Shown piece by piece: positions 16,651 to 26,170 of a DNA stretch of 64,000 nt (position 1 is its first letter; each line of letters begins with the position of its first letter). A model generated the notes under the pieces. The model saw only the letters and a list, made by a program, of their open reading frames with translations, was not told the origin of the DNA and ran no database searches. The DNA is from Paludibacter sp. (GTDB lineage: Bacteria; Bacteroidota; Bacteroidia; Bacteroidales; Paludibacteraceae): NCBI GenBank assembly GCA_031292575.1, contig JARLGX010000032.1, forward strand, positions 16,018 to 80,017, given 5' to 3'. Made by a program: the position numbers and the translations under genes.

Positions 16651-16986
16651 TTATTTTGACGGAGATTGGATATCTTCAGCAGTAGCAAAAACTGAATTTT
16701 TATCAACTTTAATGCGTACATTATCTGCTATTTCTACGGTAACAGTAGTTTCTTTAATATCTTTCACTTTACCATAAATACCACCTGAAGTGACAACTGA
16801 ATCACCCGGTTTCATAGCTTCACGTTGTTTTTTAATTTCCTTTTGACGTTTGCTTTGTGGACGAATCATGAAGAAATAGAAAACAACAAAAATCAACACC
16901 ATCATCAAAATGCCTGAATAACTGCTCATGCCACCTGCTCCCGGAGCTCCCGGAGCTGCTTGTAATAAAATACTTAATAGATTCAT
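16651..16986 (-). CDS. yajC: Preprotein translocase subunit YajC
   Basis: A 111-residue protein with one membrane helix (about 24-42, SSYSGILMMVLIFVVFYFFMI) and the hallmark FMIRPQSKRQKEIKKQREAMKPGDSVVTSGGIYGKV. It is the SecDF-associated subunit of the export machinery. The Gly/Ala/Pro-rich start (APGAPGAGG) is common in this phylum. It lies 43 bases after nusB and 9 bases before the YbbR-like gene, as one operon. Confidence 0.95.
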   Translation of the reverse strand: MNLLSILLQAAPGAPGAGGMSSYSGILMMVLIFVVFYFFMIRPQSKRQKEIKKQREAMKPGDSVVTSGGIYGKVKDIKETTVTVEIADNVRIKVDKNSVFATAEDIQSPSK

Positions 16987-17029
16987 ATTCTTTCTTTTTT
17001 TATTTATTTATAGTTACAAAAATAGTTTA

Positions 17030-17980
17030 TTATTTTTTATTATCGCTAAACATGACCACTTTAATCAATTTATTTTCTTTTTTCAGGTGAGTTACAATGT
17101 TGTCAAGTACTCCATTAATGAAAGTTCCGCTCTTATCGGTACTATACGTTTTTGCAATTTCAATATATTCATTCAAAGTAACATTCACCGGAATTGTAGG
17201 GAAGTCCATTAATTCCGCCAAAGCCACTTCCATAATCACGATATCCATAAAAGCAATACGATCAATTTCCCAATTTTTTGTATTCTCATCAATCATTTGA
17301 CGCAGAACTGCTCCTTTAGTCAAAACACTTCTCATCAGTTTGGTTGCAAATTCGGCATCTTCTTCATCTTTGAACATGGGTAGCAAAACTTGTTCAGCTC
17401 CTTGTGCAAAATCAAACCGTTTGATAGTTTTTATAATAAAACTTACTACCATTTCAATGTCATCAGTCCAGTAAATATTTTGGTCTTGAATTGAATCATC
17501 CAATGCTTCACTCTGAAGAATTATTTTTTTGAAAATCTTACGCCAAATGTCTTTGTCAGCAGCATAATCTGCAACAGGAGCATTCATGTATTCCAAATAA
17601 AAATCAGTAGAAATGATTTCTTCAAATAAAATTTTAATGATTTCAGAATCGTTCACCCACGACAGTTTATGAGCTTTTAAATATTCATTAAACTGCGTGT
17701 TTTTCGAAAGTTGAGCAACAAATGAGTTGTCAATAAATCGTGTATTTGGATTTAAATCCTCAGTGGTAGGGCGAAGTCTGTTTCGTTTTGTTTCAATGCG
17801 ATCTGCTGCAAATCGGGTAATTTCAATAGATAGTTGGAGCAAGTGATAGTACAGATCGTAGGTCTTTTCTATACTGTGAAACAATTCTTTTTCGGCTACA
17901 GGCAACGATTTGCTGTCGCTTTTGTAATAGGAATATAAGATTTGGACAATCTTAATACGCAATAATACTCGATTAATCAT
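17030..17980 (-). CDS. nusB: Transcription antitermination factor NusB, long Bacteroidetes form
   Basis: A 316-residue protein; classical NusB is about 140. The C-terminal half carries the all-helical NusB fold with the conserved DRIAFMDIVIMEVALAELMDFPTIPVNVTLNEYIEIAKTY region. The N-terminal half (MINRVLLRIKIVQILYSYYK) is an extra helical part typical of Bacteroidetes. NusB joins NusE at boxA in rRNA antitermination. First gene of the nusB-yajC-ybbR operon. Confidence 0.92.
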   Translation of the reverse strand: MINRVLLRIKIVQILYSYYKSDSKSLPVAEKELFHSIEKTYDLYYHLLQLSIEITRFAADRIETKRNRLRPTTEDLNPNTRFIDNSFVAQLSKNTQFNEYLKAHKLSWVNDSEIIKILFEEIISTDFYLEYMNAPVADYAADKDIWRKIFKKIILQSEALDDSIQDQNIYWTDDIEMVVSFIIKTIKRFDFAQGAEQVLLPMFKDEEDAEFATKLMRSVLTKGAVLRQMIDENTKNWEIDRIAFMDIVIMEVALAELMDFPTIPVNVTLNEYIEIAKTYSTDKSGTFINGVLDNIVTHLKKENKLIKVVMFSDNKK

Positions 17981-18159
17981 ATATACGTGAACGCATTTGT
18001 TTAATGCATAATTAATAATGCATAATTCATTATTTAAGAAATTCTATTTTAAAATCAAATTTCTAATTTTGGTGCAAAGATAGTACATTTTCCTATTAAT
18101 ATTTGTAATAGCATCCAACAAACTCAATTATGAAATACGAATCGTAAATCGCAACCAAC

Positions 18160-18558
18160 TTAAACCAGCCATGGAAAGCGAAAACAAGTCTCATTATACA
18201 GACAATAATCAGCTATTCCATTTACTGCAAGTGTTTTAACCAGTTTAGCTTCAGAAAGCAATTCTTTTGCAAACTCGAGCGTAGTACCGGTTTTTACCCT
18301 GTCGTCGACCAATAGAATTCTCTTTCCTTTAAAGTCAAAATCAATTTCAGCCAGTAATTTCGGTTTATCATACAATTTATTCTGCATTGCATCGCGTAAA
18401 TTTAACTTCAGCAGATGATATTCACATCCTAAACGTTGATTAATCATGGCAGCAGGGATAATTCCGCCATTGGCAATTGCCACCACCATATCAAATGTTT
18501 CGGGGATTTCAATGGTTCTCACACGCTCCATTACTTCTACAAAAGGTTTTGTTTCCAT
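18160..18558 (-). CDS. Phosphoribosyltransferase-domain protein
   Basis: A short (132-residue) type I phosphoribosyltransferase-fold protein. The PRPP-binding loop is clear (KRILLVDDRVKTGTTLEFA), preceded by MVVAIANGGIIPAAMI with the pyrophosphate-loop glycines. Substrate is unknown; the length suggests a minimal domain of the xanthine/hypoxanthine or regulatory type. It lies 56 bases after an ECF transporter S component, so a nucleobase or related compound could be the shared substrate (inference). Confidence 0.75.
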   Translation of the reverse strand: METKPFVEVMERVRTIEIPETFDMVVAIANGGIIPAAMINQRLGCEYHLLKLNLRDAMQNKLYDKPKLLAEIDFDFKGKRILLVDDRVKTGTTLEFAKELLSEAKLVKTLAVNGIADYCLYNETCFRFPWLV

Positions 18559-18614
18559 TGAATTATTTTCAATTAATATGAATTGGCCTCACACGGTTCA
18601 CTGACACTTAAAAA

Positions 18615-19124
18615 TTACCATTTCGAAATAGCTTTCAGAACAAAATAACCGCCAATCAATTGAAGTAAAATTCCAGGGAATCCAATACGAATATCTTGCA
18701 CGGCAGCCATAAAGCTTCCGGTTAGTGCAAATTCAGCTATCATACCAATTCCCTGATAGAAAAGGATTACAGCCAACAGGTTTTGTAATTTAATTTGTTT
18801 GGTTCGTTGCGCCAGATAAGCAGCAGCTGTAGCAAGCAAAGCAGATTTTATAAGAATAATTGGAAGCATTTCTGCTGCCGGCATTCCAAAAAGTGCATGA
18901 TTAATTATGGGAGAAGCTACGGCAGTAAGTAAACCGGTAAAAAAACCGTATTTGTAGGCTGCGATTAAAGTAAAGAAATAGATTGGCAATAACATTTGAC
19001 CGCCAAATGGAAATAAGTGGCAAAGTTGTGGTAATACTATGTTACCCGCAATAAAAAGCAATGCGAATAAATAAGATTTAAGTTCAACAACTTTAAGCGA
19101 ATGAAGTTTAATTGCAGATTCCAT
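18615..19124 (-). CDS. ECF-type transporter substrate-capture (S) component
   Basis: A 169-residue hydrophobic protein with five or six predicted helices and the ECF S-like features FPFGGQMLLPIYFFTLIAAYKYGFFTGLLTAVASPIINHALFG. ECF S components bind vitamins or metals and need the EcfA/EcfT energy module, which is not in this window. The specificity is not clear from sequence, and no riboswitch is recognised upstream. It is likely cotranscribed with the phosphoribosyltransferase gene. Confidence 0.7.
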   Translation of the reverse strand: MESAIKLHSLKVVELKSYLFALLFIAGNIVLPQLCHLFPFGGQMLLPIYFFTLIAAYKYGFFTGLLTAVASPIINHALFGMPAAEMLPIILIKSALLATAAAYLAQRTKQIKLQNLLAVILFYQGIGMIAEFALTGSFMAAVQDIRIGFPGILLQLIGGYFVLKAISKW

Positions 19125-19559
19125 GATTTGATTGTATTTAAATAAATTATTATTAATGCATTACTTGATTTCAATTTTTTTAAAACAAAAAAAGCAGAAT
19201 TTCATGATTACATTAGCTTTTCTATTTATTTGAAATTGAATTACAAAAATAAGTATTTATTTTGTTTTTCCTTTCAATAGACGCGTGAAAATTACCTAAA
19301 TTCAGAATTTACTAAATATAAATAATATTCCGTCTATTCTCAAAATAGCATTCTTTCATTTCCCCTCCCGAAATATTTATAAATAATGACGTAAGTTTAA
19401 CCCTGCAGATTACATTTATGAAAATAATTTTCATGTAAATCAACAAAAAAGATATATTTGTTTGATATATTCAAAAAAAATGCAGAAATTTGGGGATTCA
19501 TTAGTTATTCGTAATTAATAATGCACAATTAATAATTGTTCGAAAAAATCAGGAGCATT
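19125..19559. other. AT-rich intergenic region between divergent genes
   Basis: About 435 bases between the ECF S component and the DUF3276 gene. I see no tRNA, riboswitch or short gene. A short AT-rich motif near 19510-19535 resembles one at 18004-18031 but is too simple to call a repeat. An AGGAG Shine-Dalgarno-like site at about 19550-19554 precedes the ATG at 19560. Confidence 0.35.
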
Positions 19560-19952
19560 ATGGAAGTAGAAAAAAAGAAATTTGAAATTGAGAAGAAGGA
19601 TAACGAAATTATTTATTCTAAGGCTATTAAAGCCGGAAAGAGGATTTATTATCTGGATGTAAAGAAAAGCAGAAACGAAGATTTATTTTTAGCTATCACT
19701 GAAAGTAAGAAAAAAGTAGTTGGACACGAAGATGATGTACAAGTTACTTACGAAAAACATAAAATTTTTCTATACAAAGAAGATTTCGATAAATTTATAG
19801 AAGGATTAGAAGATGTTGTGGCTTTTATAAAGCGTGAGCAAGGTGAAGCTCCACAACGGGAGTATTATTCACAAGAAATCGATGAACTTGAAAATTCGGT
19901 TATTTCTGAAGAAACAAAATCGAAAAGCTTCTTTGATAAGTTTAAATTTTAA
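19560..19952 (+). CDS. DUF3276/PUR-alpha-like nucleic-acid-binding protein
   Basis: About 130 residues from the Met at 19560, chosen because AGGAG lies 5 bases before it (a TTG further upstream at 19536 is also in frame). The single PUR-type repeat reads EIIYSKAIKAGKRIYYLDVKKSRNEDLFLAITESKKK, then HKIFLYKEDFDKFIEGLEDVVAFI. An acidic, low-complexity tail ends SKSFFDKFKF. The family binds single-stranded DNA or RNA and is a small bacterial relative of eukaryotic Pur-alpha. Role in Bacteroidetes is not established. Confidence 0.88.
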   Translation: MEVEKKKFEIEKKDNEIIYSKAIKAGKRIYYLDVKKSRNEDLFLAITESKKKVVGHEDDVQVTYEKHKIFLYKEDFDKFIEGLEDVVAFIKREQGEAPQREYYSQEIDELENSVISEETKSKSFFDKFKF

Positions 19953-20044
19953 AAAACGATAAAAACACTATTGAGCCAGGAACCAAGACAAAAATTCAAC
20001 TTTTGTTTTGGCTCTTGGTTCTTTATTTCAATCAATATATATTC

Positions 20045-21061
20045 ATGAAATCTTTTGCCAGTGATAATTATTCGGGCATTCATCCCGAAATCTTTGATGC
20101 TATTCAACGGGCTAACAACAATCACCAAATTTCGTATGGTGATGATCAATTTACCAAAGAAGCAAATACCTTATTTGAAAATGAATTTGGAAATGTACAA
20201 GTGCTCTATACTTTTAATGGCACAGGTGCTAATGTAACCTGCCTAAAATGCTGCACTTTACCATTTCAGGCGGTTATTTGTTCAGAATATGCGCACATTC
20301 TGGCCGACGAATGCGGAGCACCTACCCAAAGTATTGGCTGCTCGCTCCTACCCATCAAAACTGAGGATGGTAAACTAACTCCCGAAATGATAAAACCTTT
20401 GCTGAACCGCATTGGCAATGTTCATAATACCCAACCAAAAGTTATTTCTATTAGTCAAAGTACAGAGCTGGGAACTGTATATTCAATCAAAGAACTGAAA
20501 ACACTTTGCGACTTTGCCCATGCCAACGGAATGTATATTCATTTGGATGGTGCCCGCATATCCAATGCTGTAGCTGCTTTGGGCGTAAGTCTAAAAACTG
20601 CTACTGTAGATTGCGGTGTGGATATTATGAGTTTTGGCGGAACAAAAAATGGGCTGATGATTGGTGAAGCTGTGTTGATATTTAACGAAAGCCTAAAGGC
20701 TAATGCACCGTACTATCATAAACAAACAGCACAACTATTTTCTAAAAACCGTTTTATCGCGGCTCAATTCACAGCTTTACTAACCAACAATTTATGGTTA
20801 AGAATGGCTACACACGCCAATAAGATGGCACACTTGCTGGCCAATGAAGTAAGTAACCTGCCAGGTGTAAAAATAAACCGAAGTGTGGATGCTAATGCTG
20901 TATTTGTGATTATACCTGAACATGTAATTCAACCTTTACGCGCTCAATATCCTTTCTACGAATGGGATGCCGAAACTCACGAACAACGATGGATGTGTTC
21001 ATTTGATACCACCGAAGAGGAGGTAAAAGAATTTGCTCAGGCATTGAAACAAGTGTTGTAA
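20045..21061 (+). CDS. Low-specificity threonine aldolase / beta-eliminating lyase family
   Basis: About 338 residues from MKSFASDNYSGIHPEI (start at 20045; an earlier in-frame Met at 20003 would add an unlikely hydrophobic leader). Fold type I PLP enzyme: GTGANVTCL loop, HLDGARISNA with the PLP-contacting Asp168, and SFGGTKNG with the PLP lysine Lys201. Predicted to split L-threonine or allo-threonine into glycine and acetaldehyde. Monocistronic, with a strong terminator after it. Confidence 0.88.
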   Translation: MKSFASDNYSGIHPEIFDAIQRANNNHQISYGDDQFTKEANTLFENEFGNVQVLYTFNGTGANVTCLKCCTLPFQAVICSEYAHILADECGAPTQSIGCSLLPIKTEDGKLTPEMIKPLLNRIGNVHNTQPKVISISQSTELGTVYSIKELKTLCDFAHANGMYIHLDGARISNAVAALGVSLKTATVDCGVDIMSFGGTKNGLMIGEAVLIFNESLKANAPYYHKQTAQLFSKNRFIAAQFTALLTNNLWLRMATHANKMAHLLANEVSNLPGVKINRSVDANAVFVIIPEHVIQPLRAQYPFYEWDAETHEQRWMCSFDTTEEEVKEFAQALKQVL

Positions 21062-21079
21062 AGACATATTTATTTTAAT

Positions 21080-21113
21080 AAAACAGGCTGAATCAAGTTG
21101 ATTCAGCCTGTTT
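21080..21113. terminator. Strong bidirectional terminator
   Basis: Nearly perfect palindrome with about 15-16-base arms (aaacaggctgaatcaa / ttgattcagcctgttt) and A/T runs on both sides, between the convergent threonine aldolase and gnd genes. It marks the 3' end of the long minus-strand hexuronate operon. Confidence 0.85.
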
Positions 21114-21133
21114 TTCATTTACAATTTTGGGAC

Positions 21134-22588
21134 TTAGACTACATACGTTGTAGAAGCAGTATCTCCACCACGGCCTGTCCAGTTAGTATGGAAGAATTCG
21201 CCACGTGGACGGTCAATGCGTTCGTAAGTATGTGCTCCAAAGTAATCACGTTGAGCCTGCAACAAGTTGGCTGGCAAATGTTCAGTGCGCAATCCGTCGA
21301 AGTAGCAAAGTGCCGAAGTCAACGCCGGAACCGGAATTCCATTGGTCAGTGCAGAGGCACAAACCCTGCGCCATCCGGCTTGCGCTTTTTCTACGATTTC
21401 TTTGAAATGTGGATCGAGCAACAAGTTCTCCAGTCCGGGATTAGTGTCAAATGCTTTTTTAATATCACCTAAAAATACGGAACGGATAATGCATCCCCCA
21501 CGCCACATCAATGCGATGCCACCCAGATTTAAATTCCAGCCATATTCTTTGGCAGCTTCCATCATCAAATTATAACCTTGTGCATACGAAATGATTTTTG
21601 CCCCAAATAAAGCATCTTTAATGTCGGAAATCATTTGTGCCTTGTCGCCAGTGAAATTTACTTTCGGTCCCTGAATGGCTTTCGAAGCCAAAACACGCAT
21701 ATCTTTTTGAGCAGACAGACAACGGGCAAAAACAGATTCGCCAATCAGTGTCAATGGAATACCAAAGTCAAGAGCGGATACGGCAGTCCATTTACCTGTT
21801 CCTTTTTGTCCGGCAGCATCAAGAATTTTTTCAACTAAAGGTTCACCCTTTTCGTCTTTAAATCCAAGAATATCACGGGTAATTTCAATCAGATATGAAT
21901 CCAGATCACCTTCATTATAGGCTTTGAAAACATCGTGCATTTCGTCGGCACTCAATCCAAGTAAATCTTTCATCACCTGATAAGCTTCTGTAATAATTTG
22001 CATGTCGCCATACTCGATACCGTTGTGAACCATTTTCACAAAGTGTCCGGCACCACCTTCGCCAACCCAGTCGCAGCAAGGAGTTCCATCTTCCACTTTG
22101 GCTGAAACTGCCTGAAAAATTTCTTTTACAGCTGGCCAGGCTGCAGGCGAACCACCCGGCATCATAGATGGACCAAGCAAAGCACCTTCTTCACCACCCG
22201 AAACCCCAGTTCCAATATAAAGCAACCCTTTGCTCTCAACATATTTAGTACGACGAATGGTATCGGGATAGTGCGAATTGCCACCATCGATAATAATATC
22301 GCCGGCTTCCAAATGAGGAATCAGTAGTTCGATAAAATCATCAACTGCCTGACCGGCTTTCACCAACATCATTACTTTGCGTGGTTTTTCTAATGAATCG
22401 CAAAGTTGCTCGATAGAATGTGTTCCAATGAATTTTTTCCCGGCACCACGTCCGTTAATGAACTGATCTACTTTTTCAACCGTACGATTGTAAACTGCTA
22501 CGGTGTAACCTTTACTTTCCATGTTCAATACCAGGTTTTCGCCCATTACGGCCAACCCGATTAATCCGATATCTGCTTTTTGTTTCAT
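21134..22588 (-). CDS. gnd: 6-phosphogluconate dehydrogenase, decarboxylating
   Basis: A 484-residue cytosolic enzyme converting 6-phosphogluconate to ribulose 5-phosphate and CO2 with NAD(P)H formation. Rossmann start IGLIGLAVMGENLVLNMES, then AVYNRTVEKV, GGNSHYPDTIRR, GGEEGALLGPSMMPGG, the active-site FVKMVHNGIEYGDMQ (Lys-His-Asn), and the C-terminal dimer tail with QAQRDYFGAHTYERID and FFHTNWTGRGG. The long E. coli-like class. It is the last gene of the hexuronate operon; no glucose-6-phosphate dehydrogenase lies in the window, so 6-phosphogluconate may come from a sugar acid. Confidence 0.95.
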   Translation of the reverse strand: MKQKADIGLIGLAVMGENLVLNMESKGYTVAVYNRTVEKVDQFINGRGAGKKFIGTHSIEQLCDSLEKPRKVMMLVKAGQAVDDFIELLIPHLEAGDIIIDGGNSHYPDTIRRTKYVESKGLLYIGTGVSGGEEGALLGPSMMPGGSPAAWPAVKEIFQAVSAKVEDGTPCCDWVGEGGAGHFVKMVHNGIEYGDMQIITEAYQVMKDLLGLSADEMHDVFKAYNEGDLDSYLIEITRDILGFKDEKGEPLVEKILDAAGQKGTGKWTAVSALDFGIPLTLIGESVFARCLSAQKDMRVLASKAIQGPKVNFTGDKAQMISDIKDALFGAKIISYAQGYNLMMEAAKEYGWNLNLGGIALMWRGGCIIRSVFLGDIKKAFDTNPGLENLLLDPHFKEIVEKAQAGWRRVCASALTNGIPVPALTSALCYFDGLRTEHLPANLLQAQRDYFGAHTYERIDRPRGEFFHTNWTGRGGDTASTTYVV

Positions 22589-22596
22589 AAATAAGA

Positions 22597-22618
22597 CCCC
22601 TTAATTCCCTAAAGGGAA
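22597..22618. repeat. Dispersed GC-rich repeat (degenerate copy) between pdxB-like gene and gnd
   Basis: ccccttaattccctaaaggg-type copy of the repeat family described at 56549-56740, just upstream of gnd. Confidence 0.5.
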
Positions 22619-22677
22619 AATTTTAGTTAGTATTAATTGTTTCTTAAATAGTAAGTTATTAATGAGTCAATTGTAAA

Positions 22678-23796
22678 TCAATTAAATCCTATTTGCTTTA
22701 ATTTTCTCATAATTTTTTCATCTATATTCTTTGCCAAAATGGTAAATGCAGGAAACTCTCTGCGAGTTGGATAATCACCACGTAACTGCTCAAAAAGTGC
22801 TACATTTTTTCTGAAGTTACTATCATCATTCCGAATATCGTATGTGTGCAATATCACTTTAGAAATAATTTCCTGTTCGCTCAATCCTTCACCATCAATT
22901 TCAATTGTAGGATTAGTCGGTAATTCAACCCCTGAAGGCTGCCAGTTGTTCAATCCAAGCCCAAAAAAATTGTTGATAGCCTGCACACTCATCGTGGTTC
23001 CTGCTGCTTTTCCATCTTTGGAATATCCAGCAATATGTGGAGTAGCAATTTCGGTTAATCTGAGTAATTCTAAGTCAATATTAGGTTCATTCTCCCAACA
23101 ATCGCACACAAATCCCGAAATTTTTTCTGCTTTCAACGCTGCTTTTACAGCATTCGTTTCAACCACTTCACCCCTGCAGGAATTTATCAGAATAGGTTTT
23201 TTGCTTAATGAATTTAAGAACAACTCATTGCTCATGTGAAAAGTGGCATCTTCGCCTTTTATATTTAATGGGACATGCAACGTGATAATATCGGCTTCTT
23301 GCAGAACCTGTTGCAAGCTTACAAACTTTTCAGAACCTTCAGCCCGTTCACGCGGAGGGTCATTAAGCAGCACTTTCATCCCGAGCATCTCGCAAATGCG
23401 GGCCACTTTACTTCCCACATTGCCCACTCCTACTACACCGATGCATTTTTCGTTCAGTGCCCAGCCTTTACGTTCAGCGAGTACAAACAAAGTAGATGCA
23501 ATGTATTGCTCCACCGATTTGGAGTTGCAACCCGGTGCATTTGTCCACTTTATTCCTGATTTTTGGCAATAATCGGTATCGATATGATCAAAACCGATGG
23601 TAGCCGTAGCAATAAATTTTACCGAAGAACCGGCAAGTAATTTCTCGTTACAAATTGTGCGGGTACGTGTTACGATGGCATCAGCGTCTTTCACTACTTC
23701 AGATGTTGTTTTGGAACCAGGCAGATAAATTACCTCAGCCACATTTTCGAATGCTCCCCGAATGTATGGAATTTTATCGTCAATAATAATCTTCAT
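22678..23796 (-). CDS. pdxB: Erythronate-4-phosphate dehydrogenase-like (PdxB)
   Basis: About 372 residues from MKIIIDDKIPYIRG (start at 23796; the longer frame would overlap the upstream gene). D-2-hydroxyacid dehydrogenase fold with TATIGFDHID, the PdxB-like NAPGCNSKSVEQYI, NAD-binding GVVGVGNVGSKVARICEMLGM, SCRGEVVE (catalytic Arg), CWENEP and a C-terminal extension (TYDIRNDDSNFRK) like the PdxB dimerisation domain. PdxB oxidises 4-phosphoerythronate in pyridoxal phosphate synthesis. Its place between a Gfo/Idh gene and gnd makes another sugar-acid substrate conceivable. Confidence 0.87.
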   Translation of the reverse strand: MKIIIDDKIPYIRGAFENVAEVIYLPGSKTTSEVVKDADAIVTRTRTICNEKLLAGSSVKFIATATIGFDHIDTDYCQKSGIKWTNAPGCNSKSVEQYIASTLFVLAERKGWALNEKCIGVVGVGNVGSKVARICEMLGMKVLLNDPPRERAEGSEKFVSLQQVLQEADIITLHVPLNIKGEDATFHMSNELFLNSLSKKPILINSCRGEVVETNAVKAALKAEKISGFVCDCWENEPNIDLELLRLTEIATPHIAGYSKDGKAAGTTMSVQAINNFFGLGLNNWQPSGVELPTNPTIEIDGEGLSEQEIISKVILHTYDIRNDDSNFRKNVALFEQLRGDYPTRREFPAFTILAKNIDEKIMRKLKQIGFN

Positions 23797-23837
23797 TATC
23801 CAATATGAGTTTTTACTATAATTATTCAGGTAAACTT

Positions 23838-24827
23838 TTATTTTTTGTAATACGATTTTACAATCTCTTCCATCACATAACTTGTCCTTGCTGCCGAATA
23901 CATGGTGCTGACACATTCATTTTCGCCCCGCAGAGTTTCAACCACTTGTTTTATCAGAAAAAACGAGATGTTTTCAGGATTCTGGAAACTAAATCTTTCT
24001 GTACCATTTTGTGTTATTAACTCCACGTCGCCTTTGTCAAAGCATGGAAATTTAATTTTACCATTCATCCCTACTATTTCAATGCTATCTTCTTCCGATT
24101 GTTTATCAACGACAAAACACCAGCTTCCGGTTCCAACGACCCCTGAACCAAAATTAAAAACCGCAGAAACCGTATCTTCAGCCTGATAATATCCGGCTAT
24201 ATTACGGGCAATTCCACTGACATTTATAATTGCTCCAAATACAAAATCAAGAAAATCGAACTGGTGCGATGCCAAATCATAGAAATGACCTCCACCTCCA
24301 ATTGCGGGATTTACATGCCAATGTTGCTTGTTTTGAAACCGATCCTGCTCACCAAAAGCTTTATGTAGCTTGACATGTACAGATAGTGGCTTTCCAATTA
24401 CATGAGTATCAATTATCTCTTTCACTTTCAGAAAAGCCGGAAGCGTGCGACGGTAATACGCCACAAAAAGTGGCATTCCTGTTTCTTCTGATACCCTGAT
24501 CATTTCCCTGCACTCGGCATAATTCTTTGCCATAGGCTTTTCGACATAAACAGGCTTACCTGCCTTCATAACTTCGATGGCATACGATGCATGCGAATCA
24601 GGGGGCGTGGCTACATATACGGCATTTACTTCGGTATCACTAATCAGGTCAAGACCATCTGTATAAAATTTTGGAACATTATGGCGCTTCGCATAATCCT
24701 GAGCTAAAAACTCATTACGCCTCATAACAGCCACAAGTTTTGAGTGTTCAACTTTATTAAATGCAGGTCCGCTTTTAAGTTCAGTAACATTGCCACACCC
24801 AATTATTCCCCAATTTATTTTTTTCAT
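23838..24827 (-). CDS. Gfo/Idh/MocA family oxidoreductase
   Basis: A 329-residue NAD(P)-dependent sugar dehydrogenase: N-terminal GIIGCGNVTELKSGPAF, the EKPMAKN catalytic motif, and a C-terminal substrate domain with HWHVNPAIGGGGHFYDLASHQFDFLDF (conserved Asp-His pair). Resembles 1,5-anhydrofructose reductase-like members. Spacing to its neighbours is 41 bases on each side, so it is part of the operon with the LarA-like enzyme and pdxB. Substrate unknown; a sugar-acid or lactone substrate is a reasonable guess from context. Confidence 0.85.
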   Translation of the reverse strand: MKKINWGIIGCGNVTELKSGPAFNKVEHSKLVAVMRRNEFLAQDYAKRHNVPKFYTDGLDLISDTEVNAVYVATPPDSHASYAIEVMKAGKPVYVEKPMAKNYAECREMIRVSEETGMPLFVAYYRRTLPAFLKVKEIIDTHVIGKPLSVHVKLHKAFGEQDRFQNKQHWHVNPAIGGGGHFYDLASHQFDFLDFVFGAIINVSGIARNIAGYYQAEDTVSAVFNFGSGVVGTGSWCFVVDKQSEEDSIEIVGMNGKIKFPCFDKGDVELITQNGTERFSFQNPENISFFLIKQVVETLRGENECVSTMYSAARTSYVMEEIVKSYYKK

Positions 24828-24833
24828 AATAAG

Positions 24834-24858
24834 TTCCCCTTTTTTAGGGTTGGGGGTT
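24834..24858. repeat. Dispersed GC-rich repeat between Gfo/Idh and LarA-like genes
   Basis: ttcccct, seven T, agggttgggggt: a copy of the repeat family described at 56549-56740, in the 41-base gap between the two genes. Confidence 0.55.
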
Positions 24859-24868
24859 TGTTAGTATC

Positions 24869-26158
24869 TTAGTATTTAAATCTTTCTTTAAACGCCCACA
24901 AACCCAAGGCGGGATTTGATATGTAAAAGATTTCTTCCCCATTAGGCAAGGTATTATACCCTTCTTTCAAGCCATCAAAATTATACTTCGTCTTCATCTT
25001 ATCAATGTCAGCATATTTAAAACCAACACTTTCAATTTCCTGTCGCGTAAGATTTCCGGTTTCTTTTCCGGGGCAATAGGTTATGTTAAATCTTCCTTCG
25101 GACGAACCGTGAATAAGATGCGCAGCTGCACTCAGGTTATTTCTCAAATCTTCATTCTCGTCACAGGCTTTAAGTGTCTGAGGTGTTCCAAAATAACCGT
25201 ATTTACGAATAAGGCGGTCAATTTCTTTGTCTTCGCCAAATTCTTTCAAAGCCGGAGCCAACACAATCAGTTCACCACCATCGTCAATAGCCATTCGTGT
25301 ACGATAAATCGATTTATTGCCAAGCCATGTGCTCTTAAATTCAGTTGGATCGAGATAAACCAGTACTTTTTTCAACGGTTTGTCCAACATCTCAAAGTTA
25401 ACCAACAAAGCCAATTTTGCTGCTTTGTCGAACACTTCAAAATCATCACCAATAAACAAACCACGGCATTTTATTTTTCCATCTGTTTTATCCAATCCAA
25501 CTACGGTTTGCACATACACAATCGGCAAATTATTAGTAAAATGTTCCGAAGCATAATTAAAAATACGCCGTACCGGTGTATCAGCGTGCCCCATCATGCG
25601 TTCCATACCATAAGCTGCACCGACAAAATGGCTTTTGTTTATTCCTTCAACACCACCCGTACCTACAAAGACATTCTTGTTGTAATTGGCCATACCCACT
25701 ACTTCGTGAGGAACAACCTGACCAATAGACAAAATTAAATCGAAATTACCTTCCAAAAGTAGTTTATTTACCTGAGCCGGCCAAGGAAATTCCACTGCTC
25801 CACCCGAAACTTCTTTCACAAATTCTGCCGGTACAATTCCAACAGTCACCACATCATTGCGCCAATCGTGTTCGCGAATAAGTGTAGCAGGCATTGTTCC
25901 AAACATGTGCGATATCTGATGGTCAGTCATTGCTGTGTGTGTGCCCAAAGCCGGCAATACATCTGTTAAAGCTTCGCCATAATACTGCCATGTAAACTCT
26001 GTCAGTTCACCGGCACGACTTGGTAAGCGTGTATAGTCGGGAGGAATAGCAAGCACTTTGTGCTTCTTTCCCATCTTTTCCAACGCTTCAAAAAGACCTT
26101 TTTTCAGGTCATCGGCGTTAAGTTCGAGGTCTGTTGAACCAATTGAATAGTACATCAT
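24869..26158 (-). CDS. LarA-family nickel-pincer hydroxyacid racemase/epimerase (candidate sugar-acid 2-epimerase)
   Basis: A 429-residue member of the LarA/DUF2088 family. Lactate racemase uses a nickel-pincer nucleotide bound to a Lys, with two catalytic His residues. Here the residues are all present: DYTRLP (41-46), GTH (His74), PHEVVGMANYNK with His151 and Lys161, and His177 in INKSHF. The spacing His, +10 Lys, +26 His is the same as His174/Lys184/His200 of Lactiplantibacillus LarA. Family members include C2 epimerases of sugar acids such as gluconate. Placed after uxuA and a PfkB kinase and before gnd, the likely substrate is D-mannonate or D-gluconate (inference). Cofactor genes larB, larC and larE are not in the window. 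Confidence 0.8.
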   Translation of the reverse strand: MMYYSIGSTDLELNADDLKKGLFEALEKMGKKHKVLAIPPDYTRLPSRAGELTEFTWQYYGEALTDVLPALGTHTAMTDHQISHMFGTMPATLIREHDWRNDVVTVGIVPAEFVKEVSGGAVEFPWPAQVNKLLLEGNFDLILSIGQVVPHEVVGMANYNKNVFVGTGGVEGINKSHFVGAAYGMERMMGHADTPVRRIFNYASEHFTNNLPIVYVQTVVGLDKTDGKIKCRGLFIGDDFEVFDKAAKLALLVNFEMLDKPLKKVLVYLDPTEFKSTWLGNKSIYRTRMAIDDGGELIVLAPALKEFGEDKEIDRLIRKYGYFGTPQTLKACDENEDLRNNLSAAAHLIHGSSEGRFNITYCPGKETGNLTRQEIESVGFKYADIDKMKTKYNFDGLKEGYNTLPNGEEIFYISNPALGLWAFKERFKY

Positions 26159-26170
26159 ATTCTGTTATGT

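Noticed and set aside
18004..19535. Similar AT-rich motifs (aattaataatgca) at about 18004 and 19510
   Set aside because: The motif is simple AT-rich sequence and occurs by chance in such DNA; not called as a repeat.
25109..25738. Plus-strand 209-residue reading frame
   Set aside because: It is antisense to the LarA-like gene and its His/Phe/Ile-rich sequence has no family; considered a shadow of a conserved gene.
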